64,000 bases of DNA from NCBI RefSeq assembly GCF_025821665.1, contig NZ_JACKSJ010000056.1, positions 1 through 64,000 on the forward strand, given 5' to 3'. The position numbers and the translations under genes are program-made. Below, one piece after another: positions 43,506 through 53,658 of the stretch. The stretch's first letter is position 1, and every line of letters begins with the position of its first letter. This DNA is from [Mycobacterium] manitobense (GTDB lineage: Bacteria > Actinomycetota > Actinomycetes > Mycobacteriales > Mycobacteriaceae). The notes beneath the pieces are model-generated. The model did no database searches, was not told the DNA's origin, and saw only the letters and a program-made list of their open reading frames with translations.

Positions 43506-44906
43506 CTACTTCTCCGCGGCGGCCAGCGCGCGCCGCAGGCTTGCCCGCCGCTCCTCGATCGCGCGGCCGATCTCCTGCAGCAGCATCGGCTTTCGCGCCA
43601 CGAGTTCTTCGATGTGCTCGCGGTCGACCTGAAGCACGGTCACCTCCTCGAGTGCGTACGCGGCGGCGGTCACGGGCTCGCGGGTGAGCGTGGTCTGCCC
43701 GAGGAACTCGCCTGCCTCCAGGGTACGGATGGGGATCGCGCCGCCGTCGTCGTCGGTGGCCACCAGCTTGACCCTGCCGTTGACGATGAACGTCATCCGC
43801 TTGGGCACCTGGCCCGCGACCTGGAGGTACTCGTCGGTGCCGAAACGGATCAGCCGGGCATGGGCGAGCAGGTCCTCCTGATCGGACTGATTCAGCCGCA
43901 GGGTCGGCGCGATGATCCGCACCGAGCGCTGCATCCGGTCCGGTGTGCCGAACTCGTCCTCGGCCTCGTCGAGGTGCAGGCCCTCGCGCCGCGCCGCGTA
44001 CCAGACCCAGCTCAGGAAACGCGATCTGGCGGCGAAGTCGTCGGCGGGAGAACGCAGCGGGATGTCGGTGGTGTACTGCAGGCTGCCCGACCGCACGCTC
44101 TTCGGGGTGGCGCCCGGTCGCAGTTGCGGCAGCGCCACCGCAACCCGGTTGAGCATGCCGCAGACGTCGTCGGGTGGGTCGTCGACGGAGAAGACGGTGG
44201 TGACCGACAGCGAGTGGGCCCCCGGCGGTCTGCTGAAGTTCGTGAACGACGCCGCGGCGAGCACCGAGTTCGGGATGATCTGGGTGCCGCCGCCGGTGTC
44301 GATGTGCGTCGCGCGCCAATTCACCTCGATCACGCGGCCCTTGGCCGATGGCGTCTGGATCCAGTCGCCGAGCTGGAACGGCTGCTCGAACAGCACCAGC
44401 AGCCCCGAGATGATCTGGCCGACCGAGTTCTGCAGCGCCAGCCCGAGCACGATGGACGAGACACCCAGCGCGGTGAACAGCCCACCCACGTTGGCGCCCC
44501 AGATGTAGGCCAGGATGAGGCCGGCGCCGATCGCGATCAGCGCGAAGCGCGCCACGTCGAGGAAGATCGACGGAATCCGTTTGCGCCAGGTGCCTTCCGG
44601 CGCGCCCTGGAACAGGGTGGCGCTCAACCCGGACAGCAGGAGCACCAGCACCACGACGCCGAACACCGTCGCGACGATGCGCACCGGGGTGGTCTCGCCG
44701 GAGATCTGCATGGCGCCCACCAACAGGATCAGCAGGGCACCGAGCGGCAGGATGTAGTTGCGCAGCACGTGCACGGGTCCGGCCAGGAAGCTGTTGCGGC
44801 GGCGCAGCGCGTTGTGGATCTCGGTGAGCAGCACCAGGGCGACCGGGAAACCGATCGCGATGCCCAGCGCCCAGTAGAACCACGGCTCGGCCAGGATGCT
44901 GGTCAC
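43506..44906 (-). CDS. MscS-type channel with C-terminal cyclic-nucleotide-type domain
   Basis: 466-aa membrane channel. Four hydrophobic stretches (about 3-26, 48-63, 72-95, 115-150) and the MscS pore/beta region [18 protein letters not shown] and [10 protein letters not shown], followed by the mechanosensitive-channel beta domain and a Crp-like nucleotide-binding domain at about 335-450. In that domain the phosphate-binding cassette reads [16 protein letters not shown], where the usual Glu and Arg (GE.., PR.A) are Gln and Val. The GTG overlaps the stop of the cyclase gene, so the two are coupled. Orthologous pair in M. tuberculosis: Rv2435c-Rv2434c. Confidence 0.9.
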   Translation of the reverse strand: MTSILAEPWFYWALGIAIGFPVALVLLTEIHNALRRRNSFLAGPVHVLRNYILPLGALLILLVGAMQISGETTPVRIVATVFGVVVLVLLLSGLSATLFQGAPEGTWRKRIPSIFLDVARFALIAIGAGLILAYIWGANVGGLFTALGVSSIVLGLALQNSVGQIISGLLVLFEQPFQLGDWIQTPSAKGRVIEVNWRATHIDTGGGTQIIPNSVLAAASFTNFSRPPGAHSLSVTTVFSVDDPPDDVCGMLNRVAVALPQLRPGATPKSVRSGSLQYTTDIPLRSPADDFAARSRFLSWVWYAARREGLHLDEAEDEFGTPDRMQRSVRIIAPTLRLNQSDQEDLLAHARLIRFGTDEYLQVAGQVPKRMTFIVNGRVKLVATDDDGGAIPIRTLEAGEFLGQTTLTREPVTAAAYALEEVTVLQVDREHIEELVARKPMLLQEIGRAIEERRASLRRALAAAEK

Positions 44907-47077
44907 GGCTGCCGCTCCGTCAGCCGCCAGACCGGCTGTTCCTCGCCGTCGACGGCGATCACGCCCGCCGAGCTGAAGGTCCGGCTGTCGCGCATCGCGT
45001 CGTAGACCGCGGAGGTGACGTAGATGCCCGCCTTGGGTGACCCGCTCTGTACCCGGTAGGCCAGATCGACCGCCGACCCCCACATGTCGTAGGCGAGGGT
45101 GGCCCGCCCGACCAGTCCGCTGCTGACGGTGCCGGTGTCGATGCCGGCGCGCAGCTCGAGGTCGTGGCCGGTCTCGGTGTTGAACCGGTCGACGGTGCGT
45201 TGCATCTCGACGGCGAAGTCGACGGTGCGCCGCACGTTGTCGAGCCGGGGCACCGACAGACCGCAGCTGGCGAGGTAGCCGTTGTGCAGCGTGCGCACCT
45301 GCTCGACACCGAGATTCTCCGCCGCGGCGTCGAATTGGCGGGTCAGCTTGTTCACGATCACCAGCAGCTCGTCGGAGTTCAGATCCGACGACAGTTCCTC
45401 CAGGCCCACGATGTCGGCGAAGATCACCGTCACGTCCTGGTGGTCCTGGGCGATGGTCTCCTCACCCTCGCGGTAGCGCTGGACGACGGGTTCGGGCATC
45501 AGCGACAGCAGCAGCCGGTCGTTCTCCCTTCGCTGCTCGGCGAGCAGTTCCTCCTTGATCGCCAGATTGCGGCTCATGTCGTTGAAGGCGACCGTCAGGT
45601 CGCCGAACTCATCACGGGTGTGCACCGGCAGCGTCACGTGGTAGTCACCCGAACTGATCTGCTGCGCACCGGCTTCCAGGCGGCGGATGGGCCGCACGAA
45701 CAACCGGGCCAGCAGCATCGCGGCCAGGCACACCACGAAGATGATGACGGCGGTGCTCAGCACGAGGGTGCGGGTGAACGCCGACACCGGCGCGAACGCC
45801 TCGGAGGTGTCGATCTTGGCGATGATGGACCAGTTCAACCCCTCCAGATTCACCGGCGCGTAGGCCTGTAGCGACTTGTGACCGAGGTAGTCGTCCTCGA
45901 TGACCGTGCCGGTCTGACCGCGCTGGGCCTCCCGGGTCGCGTCGCTGGCGACGGGTTGCACCAGCGTGGTGCCGTGCTGGCGCAGCGAATCCTCGGCGAT
46001 CTCGGGCGGCGTGCCTGCGTCGATGACGTCGGCGCGGAACTGCTCCGGATTCTCGATGAACGTGCGGGAGTCCGACCGCATCAGGTCGTCGGGCCCGACC
46101 AGGAACGTCTCGCCTGTGGTGCCCATGCCTGCGGCCTCCCACTCCCGGTCGGCGGTCATCAGCCGGTTGATCTTCGAGATCGGGAACTGCAGGGCCATCA
46201 CGCCCCCCACCTGGCCGCCGGCGCTGACCGGGGAGAGCATCCATGCCGTGGGCTCGTCGGCGGGGAGGTAGTTGCTGAAGTCGGTGACGCCGACGTAGTC
46301 GACGGCGTTGGACGCCATCGCCTTCTGGTAAGCGTCGCGCAGTTGCCCCTCCCGGTAGGGCCCGGTCAGGATGTTGGTGCCGAGATCGACGCCCTTGTAC
46401 GCGGTGTAGACCACGTTGCCGCGGGTGTCGAGCAGCAGCGCGTCCTCGAACCCGAAACGGGTGACGATCTCCCGGAAGAAGTCGTTGTACCGCGCGTTGG
46501 CGGCCGACCACGCGCTGCCGTCGCCGGCGTCCTCGAACTGGATCGCCTTGTCGAAGTCGTCGAACGGGGCGGTGTAGTAGGCCTGTAGATATCGCTGGGC
46601 GGCCGACGTCGGCAGGATCGCTCGCGCGTCGAGTTCGTCGCCGGTCTGCTCGCGCTTCGCGACGGCGAAGCGGTTGTTGTAGTAGTCGACCACCGACTGC
46701 GACTGCTGCGGACTGATCGTCGCGTCCCTGAGTTGGTCGAATCCGGCAGTGAACGCCTCGACCGCCTGGGTCGCGGTGGCGCCGCGGGTGTAGATCACCA
46801 GCGAGTTCTTCAGGTCGGTGTACTTCGACTCGAGTTGACGCGACTGGGAGCCGCGGATCTCGGTGAGCCGGTCGAACACCGACTCCCGCAGCGACGAGCG
46901 TCCCGACTGGTAGCCGATGAACCCGATCACCGCCACCGACAGGACACTGGTCAACAGCAGCATCACCAGCAGTTTCGACTGGATGCTGATGCGCGACAGC
47001 ACGCGGCGCCGCAGGCTTCGCCGGGCGGGAGCCGGCACGGTGGGATGAGAGGAGTCCGGCTCCGCGGTAGAGGTCAT
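44903..47077 (-). CDS. Membrane class III nucleotide cyclase with extracellular sensor and HAMP
   Basis: 724-aa receptor cyclase. TM1 about 32-52, an extracellular sensor (dCache-like) about 55-435, TM2 about 438-462, HAMP about 463-515, cyclase domain about 545-710. Catalytic features: first metal Asp in FADIVG (near 555), Asp in YDMWGSAVD and Arg in LAYR are present. The second metal Asp is Asn (TLHNGY), the purine-specifying Lys is Arg (VEQVRT) and the transition-state Asn is Asp (AVDLAYR). Activity may therefore be weak or altered. ATG at 47077. GTGA overlap with the channel gene. Confidence 0.9.
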   Translation of the reverse strand: MTSTAEPDSSHPTVPAPARRSLRRRVLSRISIQSKLLVMLLLTSVLSVAVIGFIGYQSGRSSLRESVFDRLTEIRGSQSRQLESKYTDLKNSLVIYTRGATATQAVEAFTAGFDQLRDATISPQQSQSVVDYYNNRFAVAKREQTGDELDARAILPTSAAQRYLQAYYTAPFDDFDKAIQFEDAGDGSAWSAANARYNDFFREIVTRFGFEDALLLDTRGNVVYTAYKGVDLGTNILTGPYREGQLRDAYQKAMASNAVDYVGVTDFSNYLPADEPTAWMLSPVSAGGQVGGVMALQFPISKINRLMTADREWEAAGMGTTGETFLVGPDDLMRSDSRTFIENPEQFRADVIDAGTPPEIAEDSLRQHGTTLVQPVASDATREAQRGQTGTVIEDDYLGHKSLQAYAPVNLEGLNWSIIAKIDTSEAFAPVSAFTRTLVLSTAVIIFVVCLAAMLLARLFVRPIRRLEAGAQQISSGDYHVTLPVHTRDEFGDLTVAFNDMSRNLAIKEELLAEQRRENDRLLLSLMPEPVVQRYREGEETIAQDHQDVTVIFADIVGLEELSSDLNSDELLVIVNKLTRQFDAAAENLGVEQVRTLHNGYLASCGLSVPRLDNVRRTVDFAVEMQRTVDRFNTETGHDLELRAGIDTGTVSSGLVGRATLAYDMWGSAVDLAYRVQSGSPKAGIYVTSAVYDAMRDSRTFSSAGVIAVDGEEQPVWRLTERQP

Positions 47078-47172
47078 CGGGACTAGAAGGCTAGCTGGCC
47101 CGGGCGTCCGATGCGGGGGCTGTGGGCAAATTATCGCCGGTCCGGCGGCGGACATGTGTCACCGTGGCTGAC

Positions 47173-47598
47173 ATGACCACCGACGACCCCTTCGATCTGC
47201 AGCGCTTCGTGACCGCGCAGGAACCCGTCTACGACACGGTGCTGGCCGAACTGCGGGCGGGCCGCAAGCGCACGCACTGGATCTGGTTCGTGTTCCCGCA
47301 GCTGCGCGGACTGGGCCGCAGTGCCACCGCCGACCGGTTCGGTATCGCATCGCTCGCCGAGGCGAGAGCCTACCTCGAGCACCCGGTGCTCGGCCCGCGG
47401 CTGCGGGAGTGCACGCGCCTGGTGCAGCGCCTCGAGGGACGGTCGGCCGAGGACGTCTTCGGCTTCCCCGACGTGCTCAAGGTGCGGTCGTCGATGACGC
47501 TGTTCGCCCGCGCCGCCGCCGACGACGCCGACTTCGCCGCCGTGCTGGAGACGTTCTACGACGGCGAGGACCCGGCGACCGTCGAACTGTTGGCCTGA
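47173..47598 (+). CDS. DUF1810-domain protein
   Basis: 141-aa protein of the DUF1810 family: DPFDLQRFVTAQEPVYDTVLAELRAGRKRTHWIWFVFPQLRGLG-like core (core motifs RKRTHWIWFVFPQL and LGPRLRECT) and SSMTLFARAA. Helical, function unknown. ATG at 47173; divergent from the cyclase. Corresponds to Rv1873, which in M. tuberculosis is adjacent to lldD2; here the channel-cyclase pair lies between them. Confidence 0.88.
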   Translation: MTTDDPFDLQRFVTAQEPVYDTVLAELRAGRKRTHWIWFVFPQLRGLGRSATADRFGIASLAEARAYLEHPVLGPRLRECTRLVQRLEGRSAEDVFGFPDVLKVRSSMTLFARAAADDADFAAVLETFYDGEDPATVELLA

Positions 47599-47617
47599 GC
47601 GCGTCCCGGCCCACAGA

Positions 47618-48931
47618 TCAGGCCGGTGCGATGACCACCCATCCGTGCGGGCCGACCTCGGTGTGCTCGATGTCGTCCTGCGGCGGGGCGCCGGAACCGG
47701 CGACCACCCGGCCGCGTCCGAATCCGAGCTCGGGCAACGACACCCGAAGCGGCTGGGCCGGGTCGACGTTGAGCGCCACGAGCAACCGCTCCCCGTCGCG
47801 GGCGCTCTGGTAGACGTAGTGGGTGTTGGTCAGCGCCAGCGCGGAGGTCGTCGCCTCGTGCAGCCACGGGTGGCGCCGGCGCAGGCCGATGAGATGCTGG
47901 TGCAGCCGGTACGAGTCGCCCGCGGCGTCGTCGGACAGCGCCGGCGGAGCACCGAATTCGGGTCGGATCGCGTCGTCGCCCCCGAACCGTTCCTCCTTGA
48001 CTCCCCGATAGGCCAGCTCGTCGCCGGCGTAGACACTGGGGGTGCCGCCGGTGGTGAACAGCAACACCAGCGCGTGCTCGACGTGGCGCGGGTCGTCCAG
48101 CTTGCTGGCGATGCGCGTGACGTCGTGGTTGCCGACGAATGTGAGCGGGACGAACGACGACAGGAAGTCGTTGTGGCGCTGCATCGCCCAGTCCAGCTCG
48201 TGGAAGTTCCCGTCGTTGAGACTGCTCCAGACGGCCTTCCAGAGCTCGTACTGCGTCACCGAGTCGAACCCGGCGCCGGACACGTGGGCGGCGTAGTCGC
48301 CGTGGATCACCTCACCGACGAACCAGGCCTCGGGGAACGACTCCCGGACCGCGGGCAGCACCTGCGCCCAGAAATCGTCGGGCATCGCGTAGGCGGCGTC
48401 GAGCCGCCAGCCGTCGGCGCCGCGTGCCAGCCAGTGCCGCATCACTTCGACGGTGTAGCCGACCACCTCAGGGTTGCGGTGGTCCAGCGCGATGAGTTCG
48501 CCGTGGCCCTCGAAGGTGCCGAATTCGCCGCCGCGCGTTCGGAAGAAGGCCCGGGCGTCGGCATCGCCGTCGGCGGCCCGCCGGTAGCGGTCGAAGTCGG
48601 TGCCGACGTGGTTGAACACGCCGTCGAGCAGCACCCGCAGCCCGTGCCGATGTGCCTCGGCGACGAGGTGGTCGAAGTCGGCGTCGTCGCCGAGACGTGG
48701 GTCGATGCGGTAGTGGTCGGTGGTGTCGTAGCCATGGGTGCGCGAGGCGAACACCGGGCCGAGCGCCAGGCCGGAGGCGCCGAGGGCGATCGCGTGGTCG
48801 AGCCAGTCGACGATGCGCCGCAGCCGGTGCTCGTCGGGTCCCGGCGCAGGGTCGGCCGGGTGGGCGCCGACGAATCCCAGTGGGTAGACCTGCCACCAGA
48901 TGGCGTGCCGCACCCAATCCGGCCCGCTCAT
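47618..48931 (-). CDS. GH13 alpha-amylase-family glycosidase
   Basis: 437-aa glycoside hydrolase family 13 enzyme. Nucleophile Asp178 (RLDAAYAM), acid/base Glu207 (FVGEVIHG), third acid Asp270 (GNHD), with DGVFNHVG in the second conserved region. C-terminal beta domain LLVALNVDPAQPLRVSLPEL. Cytosolic, no signal peptide, so it acts on internal maltodextrins, trehalose or glucans; exact specificity unknown. ATG overlaps the stop of the deaminase gene (ATGA). The longer frame upstream belongs to that gene. Confidence 0.9.
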   Translation of the reverse strand: MSGPDWVRHAIWWQVYPLGFVGAHPADPAPGPDEHRLRRIVDWLDHAIALGASGLALGPVFASRTHGYDTTDHYRIDPRLGDDADFDHLVAEAHRHGLRVLLDGVFNHVGTDFDRYRRAADGDADARAFFRTRGGEFGTFEGHGELIALDHRNPEVVGYTVEVMRHWLARGADGWRLDAAYAMPDDFWAQVLPAVRESFPEAWFVGEVIHGDYAAHVSGAGFDSVTQYELWKAVWSSLNDGNFHELDWAMQRHNDFLSSFVPLTFVGNHDVTRIASKLDDPRHVEHALVLLFTTGGTPSVYAGDELAYRGVKEERFGGDDAIRPEFGAPPALSDDAAGDSYRLHQHLIGLRRRHPWLHEATTSALALTNTHYVYQSARDGERLLVALNVDPAQPLRVSLPELGFGRGRVVAGSGAPPQDDIEHTEVGPHGWVVIAPA

Positions 48932-49422
48932 GCGGGACTTCCGGCCGGGCGGAACTTCGCCTCGTAGAGCGCCCGCATGGTGTCCGCGAGTTCGGGCGCC
49001 GGCCCGTCGACGACCACGGCGGGCGCAACGGCGGTGATCGGCAGTGTGGCCACCGGGGGCGGCGGGGCGCCCCACTCGGCGAGCCAGCCCGTCAGCTGTG
49101 CCGACGACGTCGCGTAGACGATGCGGCCCAGTCCGACCCAGGCGTGGCCGGCCGCGCACATCGGGCAGTGTTCGCCCGAGGTGTACACCGTCGAGCGCGC
49201 CCGCTCGGCGGGGCTCAGGTGGTCGACGGCCCAGCGGGCGATGGCGAGTTCGGGGTGGGCGGTGGCGTCGCCGTCCTTCACGCGGTTGTGGTCCTCGAAG
49301 CGGACCTCGCCTGCCTCGTCGACGAGCAGTGAGCCGAAGGGTTCGTCACCGGCGTCGAGCGCGGTCCGGGCGAGTTCGACGCAGCGGTGCAACCTGCGCA
49401 GGTCGTCGTCACTGATCACCAC
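48928..49422 (-). CDS. CMP/dCMP-type zinc deaminase
   Basis: 164-aa member of the cytidine-deaminase-like superfamily, close to guanine deaminase/TadA-type nucleoside deaminases. Zinc ligands His56 and Cys86/Cys89 (EHCPMC); the catalytic Glu58 is in HPE, where HAE is usual. GTG start (49422 or 49419). Substrate unknown. It is translationally coupled with the GH13 gene downstream, an unexpected partner. Confidence 0.85.
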   Translation of the reverse strand: MVISDDDLRRLHRCVELARTALDAGDEPFGSLLVDEAGEVRFEDHNRVKDGDATAHPELAIARWAVDHLSPAERARSTVYTSGEHCPMCAAGHAWVGLGRIVYATSSAQLTGWLAEWGAPPPPVATLPITAVAPAVVVDGPAPELADTMRALYEAKFRPAGSPA

Positions 49423-49507
49423 GCGCAGTTTACGCAGCGTGCGAGTCCCCGATGACGGTTGGCCGGTTGGACGCGCGGAGCTGCACGAACACCATTACGG
49501 TGACCAG

Positions 49508-49891
49508 ATGATCCGGTGTGTGCGGTTGTGGACGGGCGACGACAACGCGTCGCAGTTCCAGATCGGGCGGCTGGAGATGCGCCCGGGCCGCAACGACGAC
49601 CTGGTGTCGGCGGTGATGCCGTCCACCCACGTGACGGTCGAGGAGACCGCGGCCGGCGCCGCGCTGGCCTGGCACACTGCGCCCGTGCGTCAACTGGTGG
49701 TGACGCTGGCGGGCAGCCTGGTGTTCTCCACCCGCGACGGCGAGGAGTTCACGTTGGGCGCGGGCGATGTGCTGCTGGCCGAGGACACCGCCGGATCCGG
49801 CCACAAGTGGCGGCTCGAGGGCTCCGAGCCGTGGCGCCGGCTGTACGTCGTGCTCGCCGACAGCACCGAGGTCGCGTTCGTCGCCGACTGA
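49508..49891 (+). CDS. Cupin-fold protein
   Basis: 127-aa small beta-barrel protein: THVTVEETAAGAALAWHTAPVRQLVVTLAGSL and GDVLLAEDTAGSGHKWRL match a cupin, with a possible metal His in WHTAP and a His near GSGHKW. No obvious enzyme assignment. ATG at 49508; divergent from the deaminase. The frame is open upstream but only as antisense overlap. Confidence 0.8.
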   Translation: MIRCVRLWTGDDNASQFQIGRLEMRPGRNDDLVSAVMPSTHVTVEETAAGAALAWHTAPVRQLVVTLAGSLVFSTRDGEEFTLGAGDVLLAEDTAGSGHKWRLEGSEPWRRLYVVLADSTEVAFVAD

Positions 49892-49901
49892 CCGGCCGGC
49901 A

Positions 49902-51494
49902 TCAGTGACCCGCGACGACGTCCGACTCGTCAACGGTCACCGGGTCTTTCGCGCCGGGCAGGACGGTGCACGCGGCGCAGACCGCGCCGAAGAGCAGATA
50001 GCCGAGCGCAACCTGGGGATTGGCCGCCCATGCCACCTGGGGAGCGTGGATGAGGCCGACGAACGACAGCACGGCGCCGACCGCCGAGGCGGCCGCCGCG
50101 TAGAGGAACTTCTTCTCCAGGATGAACGTCACCATGGTGCCGAGGATCAGGCCGACGAGCACCGCACCCTCGCCGAGGGTCTTGAGTCCCTCGTAGACCA
50201 CGCCTGCGCCGTTCAGCGCCTCCATGCCGACCGTGCTCGCGCTGGTGCCTGCGGCGTTGAGGGCGTTGTCGATCAGGCCGTGGGCCCACTGCGCGAGGTT
50301 GGGGAGCAGTGCTGCGACTACGGCAACGGCATGCAGCCGGGGCACCGCCTGGAACGCCTGCGCCCCGATGAGCAGGCCGATGTAGAGCAGGATCGGCACG
50401 ATCGCCGGCACCGGCAGCAGCGCGTCGAGCACACCGAACAGGCCGATGAAGCAGAGCACGCCGATCACCACTCCGCTGGCCAGCGAGTAGCCCGCACGGC
50501 CTCCGGCGTCCTTCCATCCGGGGTGCCCGATGTAGACCGCGGGCGGGAAGGGCGATCCGAAGGCCGAGCCGACGACCGCGCCCGCGCCGTCGGCGAGCAG
50601 CACGCTGCGCAGGTTGTAGTCGTCGCCCGCCGCGGCGGCGCTCTCCACGTTGCTCATCGCTTCGGTGAAGTTGTAGACACCGAGCGGGATCGCCGTGCCG
50701 AGTAGCGGCGCCAGGTCGGTCAGGCCGTTGATCAGCAGGTCGAGCCGCAGGTCGGGAACGCCGATCGCGATGTCGGAGACGGCCTGTCCGACGTCGGGGG
50801 CCGACATGTAGCCGCCCGCCCACCCGATGGCGGTGCCGACCAGCAGCGCGACCAGCCCGACCGGGATGTTGCCGGGCAGCCGGACGTCGGTGAAGAAGCC
50901 GATCAGGATGATCGCCAGCACGGGCAGGCCGATCCATGCGGCCTCCCACATCTGGGCGGCGGGCCGCATGGAGATGAACGTGATCGAGATGCCGGCCAGG
51001 GTGCCGAGCATCGCGGCGCGCGGGGTCAGCCTGCGGACGTAGGGACCGACGAAGGCACCGATCATCACGATGACGCCGATCAGGAACGCCCACGCCAGCC
51101 CCGCCTGCCAGGCCTGCACCGGGTCGTCGGTGTTGAGGTAGACGGGCAGCATCACGACGAAGACGACGATGAACATGTGCGGCACGCTCGGTCCGTACGG
51201 CAGCGCGGTGACGTCGGAACGGTTCTCCCGGCGGGCGAGTCGCCGCGCCAGGAACGTGTAGTACAGGTTGCCGAGGATCAGCGCGACGCCGAGCGCGGGC
51301 AGCACGGTGCCGAGCACGTCGGCGGCGGGTACGGCGATGACGCCGATCATCAGGCCGGTCAGCGTGAGCACGTTGACGAGGATGTTGAAGCCCAGCCCGA
51401 AGAAGGCGTTCAGGTCGCCGCGCGTCCACCACGGGTTGGCCGGCGCCGCCTCGGTGGGCGGATCGGCAGGGGTGTGCTCTATGTCGGTGCTCAC
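49902..51494 (-). CDS. NCS2-like purine/ureide permease
   Basis: 530-aa membrane transporter with about twelve to fourteen helices, resembling xanthine/uracil/NCS2 permeases ([32 protein letters not shown] and the long [13 protein letters not shown] region). Cargo unknown. The GTG overlaps the stop of the isochorismatase-like gene. Last gene of the GntR-amidase-hydrolase-permease operon, so it probably imports the substrate degraded by those enzymes (biuret, allantoin-type ureides or a related compound). Confidence 0.82.
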   Translation of the reverse strand: MSTDIEHTPADPPTEAAPANPWWTRGDLNAFFGLGFNILVNVLTLTGLMIGVIAVPAADVLGTVLPALGVALILGNLYYTFLARRLARRENRSDVTALPYGPSVPHMFIVVFVVMLPVYLNTDDPVQAWQAGLAWAFLIGVIVMIGAFVGPYVRRLTPRAAMLGTLAGISITFISMRPAAQMWEAAWIGLPVLAIILIGFFTDVRLPGNIPVGLVALLVGTAIGWAGGYMSAPDVGQAVSDIAIGVPDLRLDLLINGLTDLAPLLGTAIPLGVYNFTEAMSNVESAAAAGDDYNLRSVLLADGAGAVVGSAFGSPFPPAVYIGHPGWKDAGGRAGYSLASGVVIGVLCFIGLFGVLDALLPVPAIVPILLYIGLLIGAQAFQAVPRLHAVAVVAALLPNLAQWAHGLIDNALNAAGTSASTVGMEALNGAGVVYEGLKTLGEGAVLVGLILGTMVTFILEKKFLYAAAASAVGAVLSFVGLIHAPQVAWAANPQVALGYLLFGAVCAACTVLPGAKDPVTVDESDVVAGH

Positions 51495-52198
51495 GTGCGG
51501 ATCTCCTGGGCTGCGGGGGTGGACAGGGCGTCGAGAGCGGGGATCACTGCGGCAGTGTCGGCGACCCAGCCGAAGATGCCGCCCTGGGCGGCGACCATCT
51601 CCAGTGCGACCCGATGGAACTCCGGGAAATACGAACCGACGCAATCGGATACGACCAGGCACTCGTATCCGCGGTCGTTGGCCTCCCTGGTGGTGGTGTG
51701 CACGCACACCTCGGTGGTGACGCCGGTGATCAGCAGCTGGGTGACACCGGCCGACGTGAGCACGTCCTGGAGTCCGGTGGCGTAGAACGCGCCCTTGCCC
51801 GGCTTGTCGATCACGGTCTCGCCGGGCAGTGGCGCCAGTTCGTCGACGATGTCGTGGCCGTATTCGCCGCGGATGAGGATGCGGCCGTAGCGGCCCGGGT
51901 CGCCGATCCGCTTCGACGGCGCGCCGCGGTGGAGCTTGGCCGGTGGGCAGTCGGACAGGTCGGGCCGGTGTCCTTCGCGGGTGTGGATGACCATGACACC
52001 CGCCGAGCGGGCCGCGGCGATGAGCGCGGCCAGTGGGGCGACCACCCGCTGCAGCCGGCCGACGTCGTTTCCGAGGCTCTCGCCGAATCCGCCGGGCAGC
52101 AGGAAGTCCCGCTGCATGTCGATGACGATCAGCGCAATCTTCCCGGCCATCGCGGTGAACGGGCCGGGCGCGGCGGCGATCTCGGCTGACTGACTCAC
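51491..52198 (-). CDS. Isochorismatase-like cysteine hydrolase, biuret-hydrolase-like
   Basis: 235-aa hydrolase with the family triad Asp27 (VIDMQRDF), Lys132 (DKPGKGAF) and Cys165 (TTEVCVHTT). Enzymes of this family include biuret hydrolase (biuret to allophanate and NH3), ureidoacrylate and N-carbamoyl hydrolases. The neighbouring allophanate-hydrolase-type amidase favours biuret or a similar ureide. GTG at 52198 overlaps the stop of the amidase gene, so the 5' gene order is amidase then hydrolase. A longer merged frame reaching to 53314 is not credible. Confidence 0.85.
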   Translation of the reverse strand: MSQSAEIAAAPGPFTAMAGKIALIVIDMQRDFLLPGGFGESLGNDVGRLQRVVAPLAALIAAARSAGVMVIHTREGHRPDLSDCPPAKLHRGAPSKRIGDPGRYGRILIRGEYGHDIVDELAPLPGETVIDKPGKGAFYATGLQDVLTSAGVTQLLITGVTTEVCVHTTTREANDRGYECLVVSDCVGSYFPEFHRVALEMVAAQGGIFGWVADTAAVIPALDALSTPAAQEIRT

Positions 52199-53601
52199 AC
52201 GTGCTCCTCGGTGGTCACGACGGCGGTGGGGTGGGAGGTGACGGTGGCGCGCGGCTCGTCGAGGATCTGCGCGGCGAACTGCAGGACGGTGTCGTCGGTG
52301 AGGGCACCACCGAGCAGCATCGCGCTGTGCGGCCTGCCGTCGGCGGTGACGCCGAGGGGGACCGCCACCCCGAGAAGGTCGAGCAGATTCCCGAAGTGCG
52401 TGTAGTGACCGAGCACGGTGTTGGTGTCGATGGGGCGGTCGAGCACCTCCGCCACGGTGAACGTCGTTCCGATGGTGGGCACCACCAGCACGTCGACCTG
52501 CTCCCACACCCGGCTGACCACCGCCTTGAGTTCCTGCAGCCGCTGCAGCGCCGAGAACGCGTCGACGGCGGTGTAGGCCTGTCCGCCTTGCAGGATCTCG
52601 CGCACCACCGGGTGGATCGACCCCGGTGTGGCGGCCAGGAATTCGCCGAATTCGACCAGTCGCTCGGCGACCCACGGCCCCTGGTAGAGCAGGGCGCCCG
52701 CGGCCAGGAACGGCGCGAGCGGGACGTCGACGACGTGGTGGCGGCGCGAGAGCTGAGCCCGGAACGCCGTGTGCGCGTCGGCCATGGCGGTGTCGCCGAA
52801 GAACTCGAGTTCGTCGTCCCCGGGCAGGCCGACGCGGATCTCGGCGCCTGCGTACCGCGGGCCGCGGTCGCGCGACCACGGGTCGGCGTCGTCGCGTGCT
52901 GCGATCACCGCAACGACCCGGTCGACGTCGTCGACGCAGCCGGCCATGACGCTCAGGCAGTCGAGTGACCTGCAGGCCGGCACCAGACCCACGGTGCTGA
53001 TCAGTCCGCGCGACGGCTTGAAGCCGACGACGCCGTTGAGCGCCGCGGGCACCCGGCCGGAGCCCGCGGTGTCGGTGGCGACCGCGAACGGGACCTGCCC
53101 CAGCGCCACCGCTCGCGCGGACCCCGAACTCGATCCGCCGCAGATCATCTCGTCGCCGTAGACGCTGCGCGGCACCGTGTACGGCGTGCGGGTGCCGTTC
53201 AGCCCGGTGGCGAACTGGTCCAGGCTGGTCTTGCCGACGTAGAGGGCGCCGGCGTCGAGCAGCCGCTGCACCGCGGGCGCGGTCCGGTCCGCGACGTAGG
53301 CGTAGTCCGGGCACGACAGCGTGGTCGGCACTCCCGCGACGTCGATGCTGTCCTTGACCCCGAACGGCACGCCGTAGAGCGGCAATGTCCTTGCACCCGT
53401 CCGGCCCTCGATCTCGGCGGCGGCTGCGAGCAGTTCGTCGCGCGGCACCGTCGACAACCAGGTGCCGTCGTCGCCCGCCCCCGCGATCGCGTCGGCCACC
53501 CGAGCGGCGGTCCTGGTGGGGGAGCCGGTCCCGCCGGCGTGAGAGGCCAGGATCTCGGCCACTGACGGACCGATCGACGGACCCTGCGAATCAACTGGCA
53601 T
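52195..53601 (-). CDS. Amidase, allophanate-hydrolase (AtzF) type
   Basis: 468-aa amidase-signature enzyme. Triad Lys83 (FGVKDSID), cis-Ser near 157-158 (GGSSSGSA) and nucleophile Ser181 ([10 protein letters not shown]). DQFATGL-type and TAGSGRVPA motifs are those of allophanate hydrolases. AtzF proteins are about 600 aa with a C-terminal extra domain that is missing here, so the C-terminal decarboxylation step may be performed elsewhere or occur spontaneously. ATG at 53601, 57 bp after the GntR stop. Predicted product of the pathway: ammonia for assimilation. Confidence 0.85.
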   Translation of the reverse strand: MPVDSQGPSIGPSVAEILASHAGGTGSPTRTAARVADAIAGAGDDGTWLSTVPRDELLAAAAEIEGRTGARTLPLYGVPFGVKDSIDVAGVPTTLSCPDYAYVADRTAPAVQRLLDAGALYVGKTSLDQFATGLNGTRTPYTVPRSVYGDEMICGGSSSGSARAVALGQVPFAVATDTAGSGRVPAALNGVVGFKPSRGLISTVGLVPACRSLDCLSVMAGCVDDVDRVVAVIAARDDADPWSRDRGPRYAGAEIRVGLPGDDELEFFGDTAMADAHTAFRAQLSRRHHVVDVPLAPFLAAGALLYQGPWVAERLVEFGEFLAATPGSIHPVVREILQGGQAYTAVDAFSALQRLQELKAVVSRVWEQVDVLVVPTIGTTFTVAEVLDRPIDTNTVLGHYTHFGNLLDLLGVAVPLGVTADGRPHSAMLLGGALTDDTVLQFAAQILDEPRATVTSHPTAVVTTEEHV

Positions 53602-53658
53602 AACCGTCGATTGTCGACAGAATGATGGCGGATTCGGGTCGGTGGTGTGTCGATCGTG

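Noticed and set aside
51491..53314. Long fused frame joining the isochorismatase-like gene with upstream sequence
   Set aside because: The upstream part is a shifted frame of the amidase gene; the GTG at 52198 matches the family start and has a GTGA overlap.
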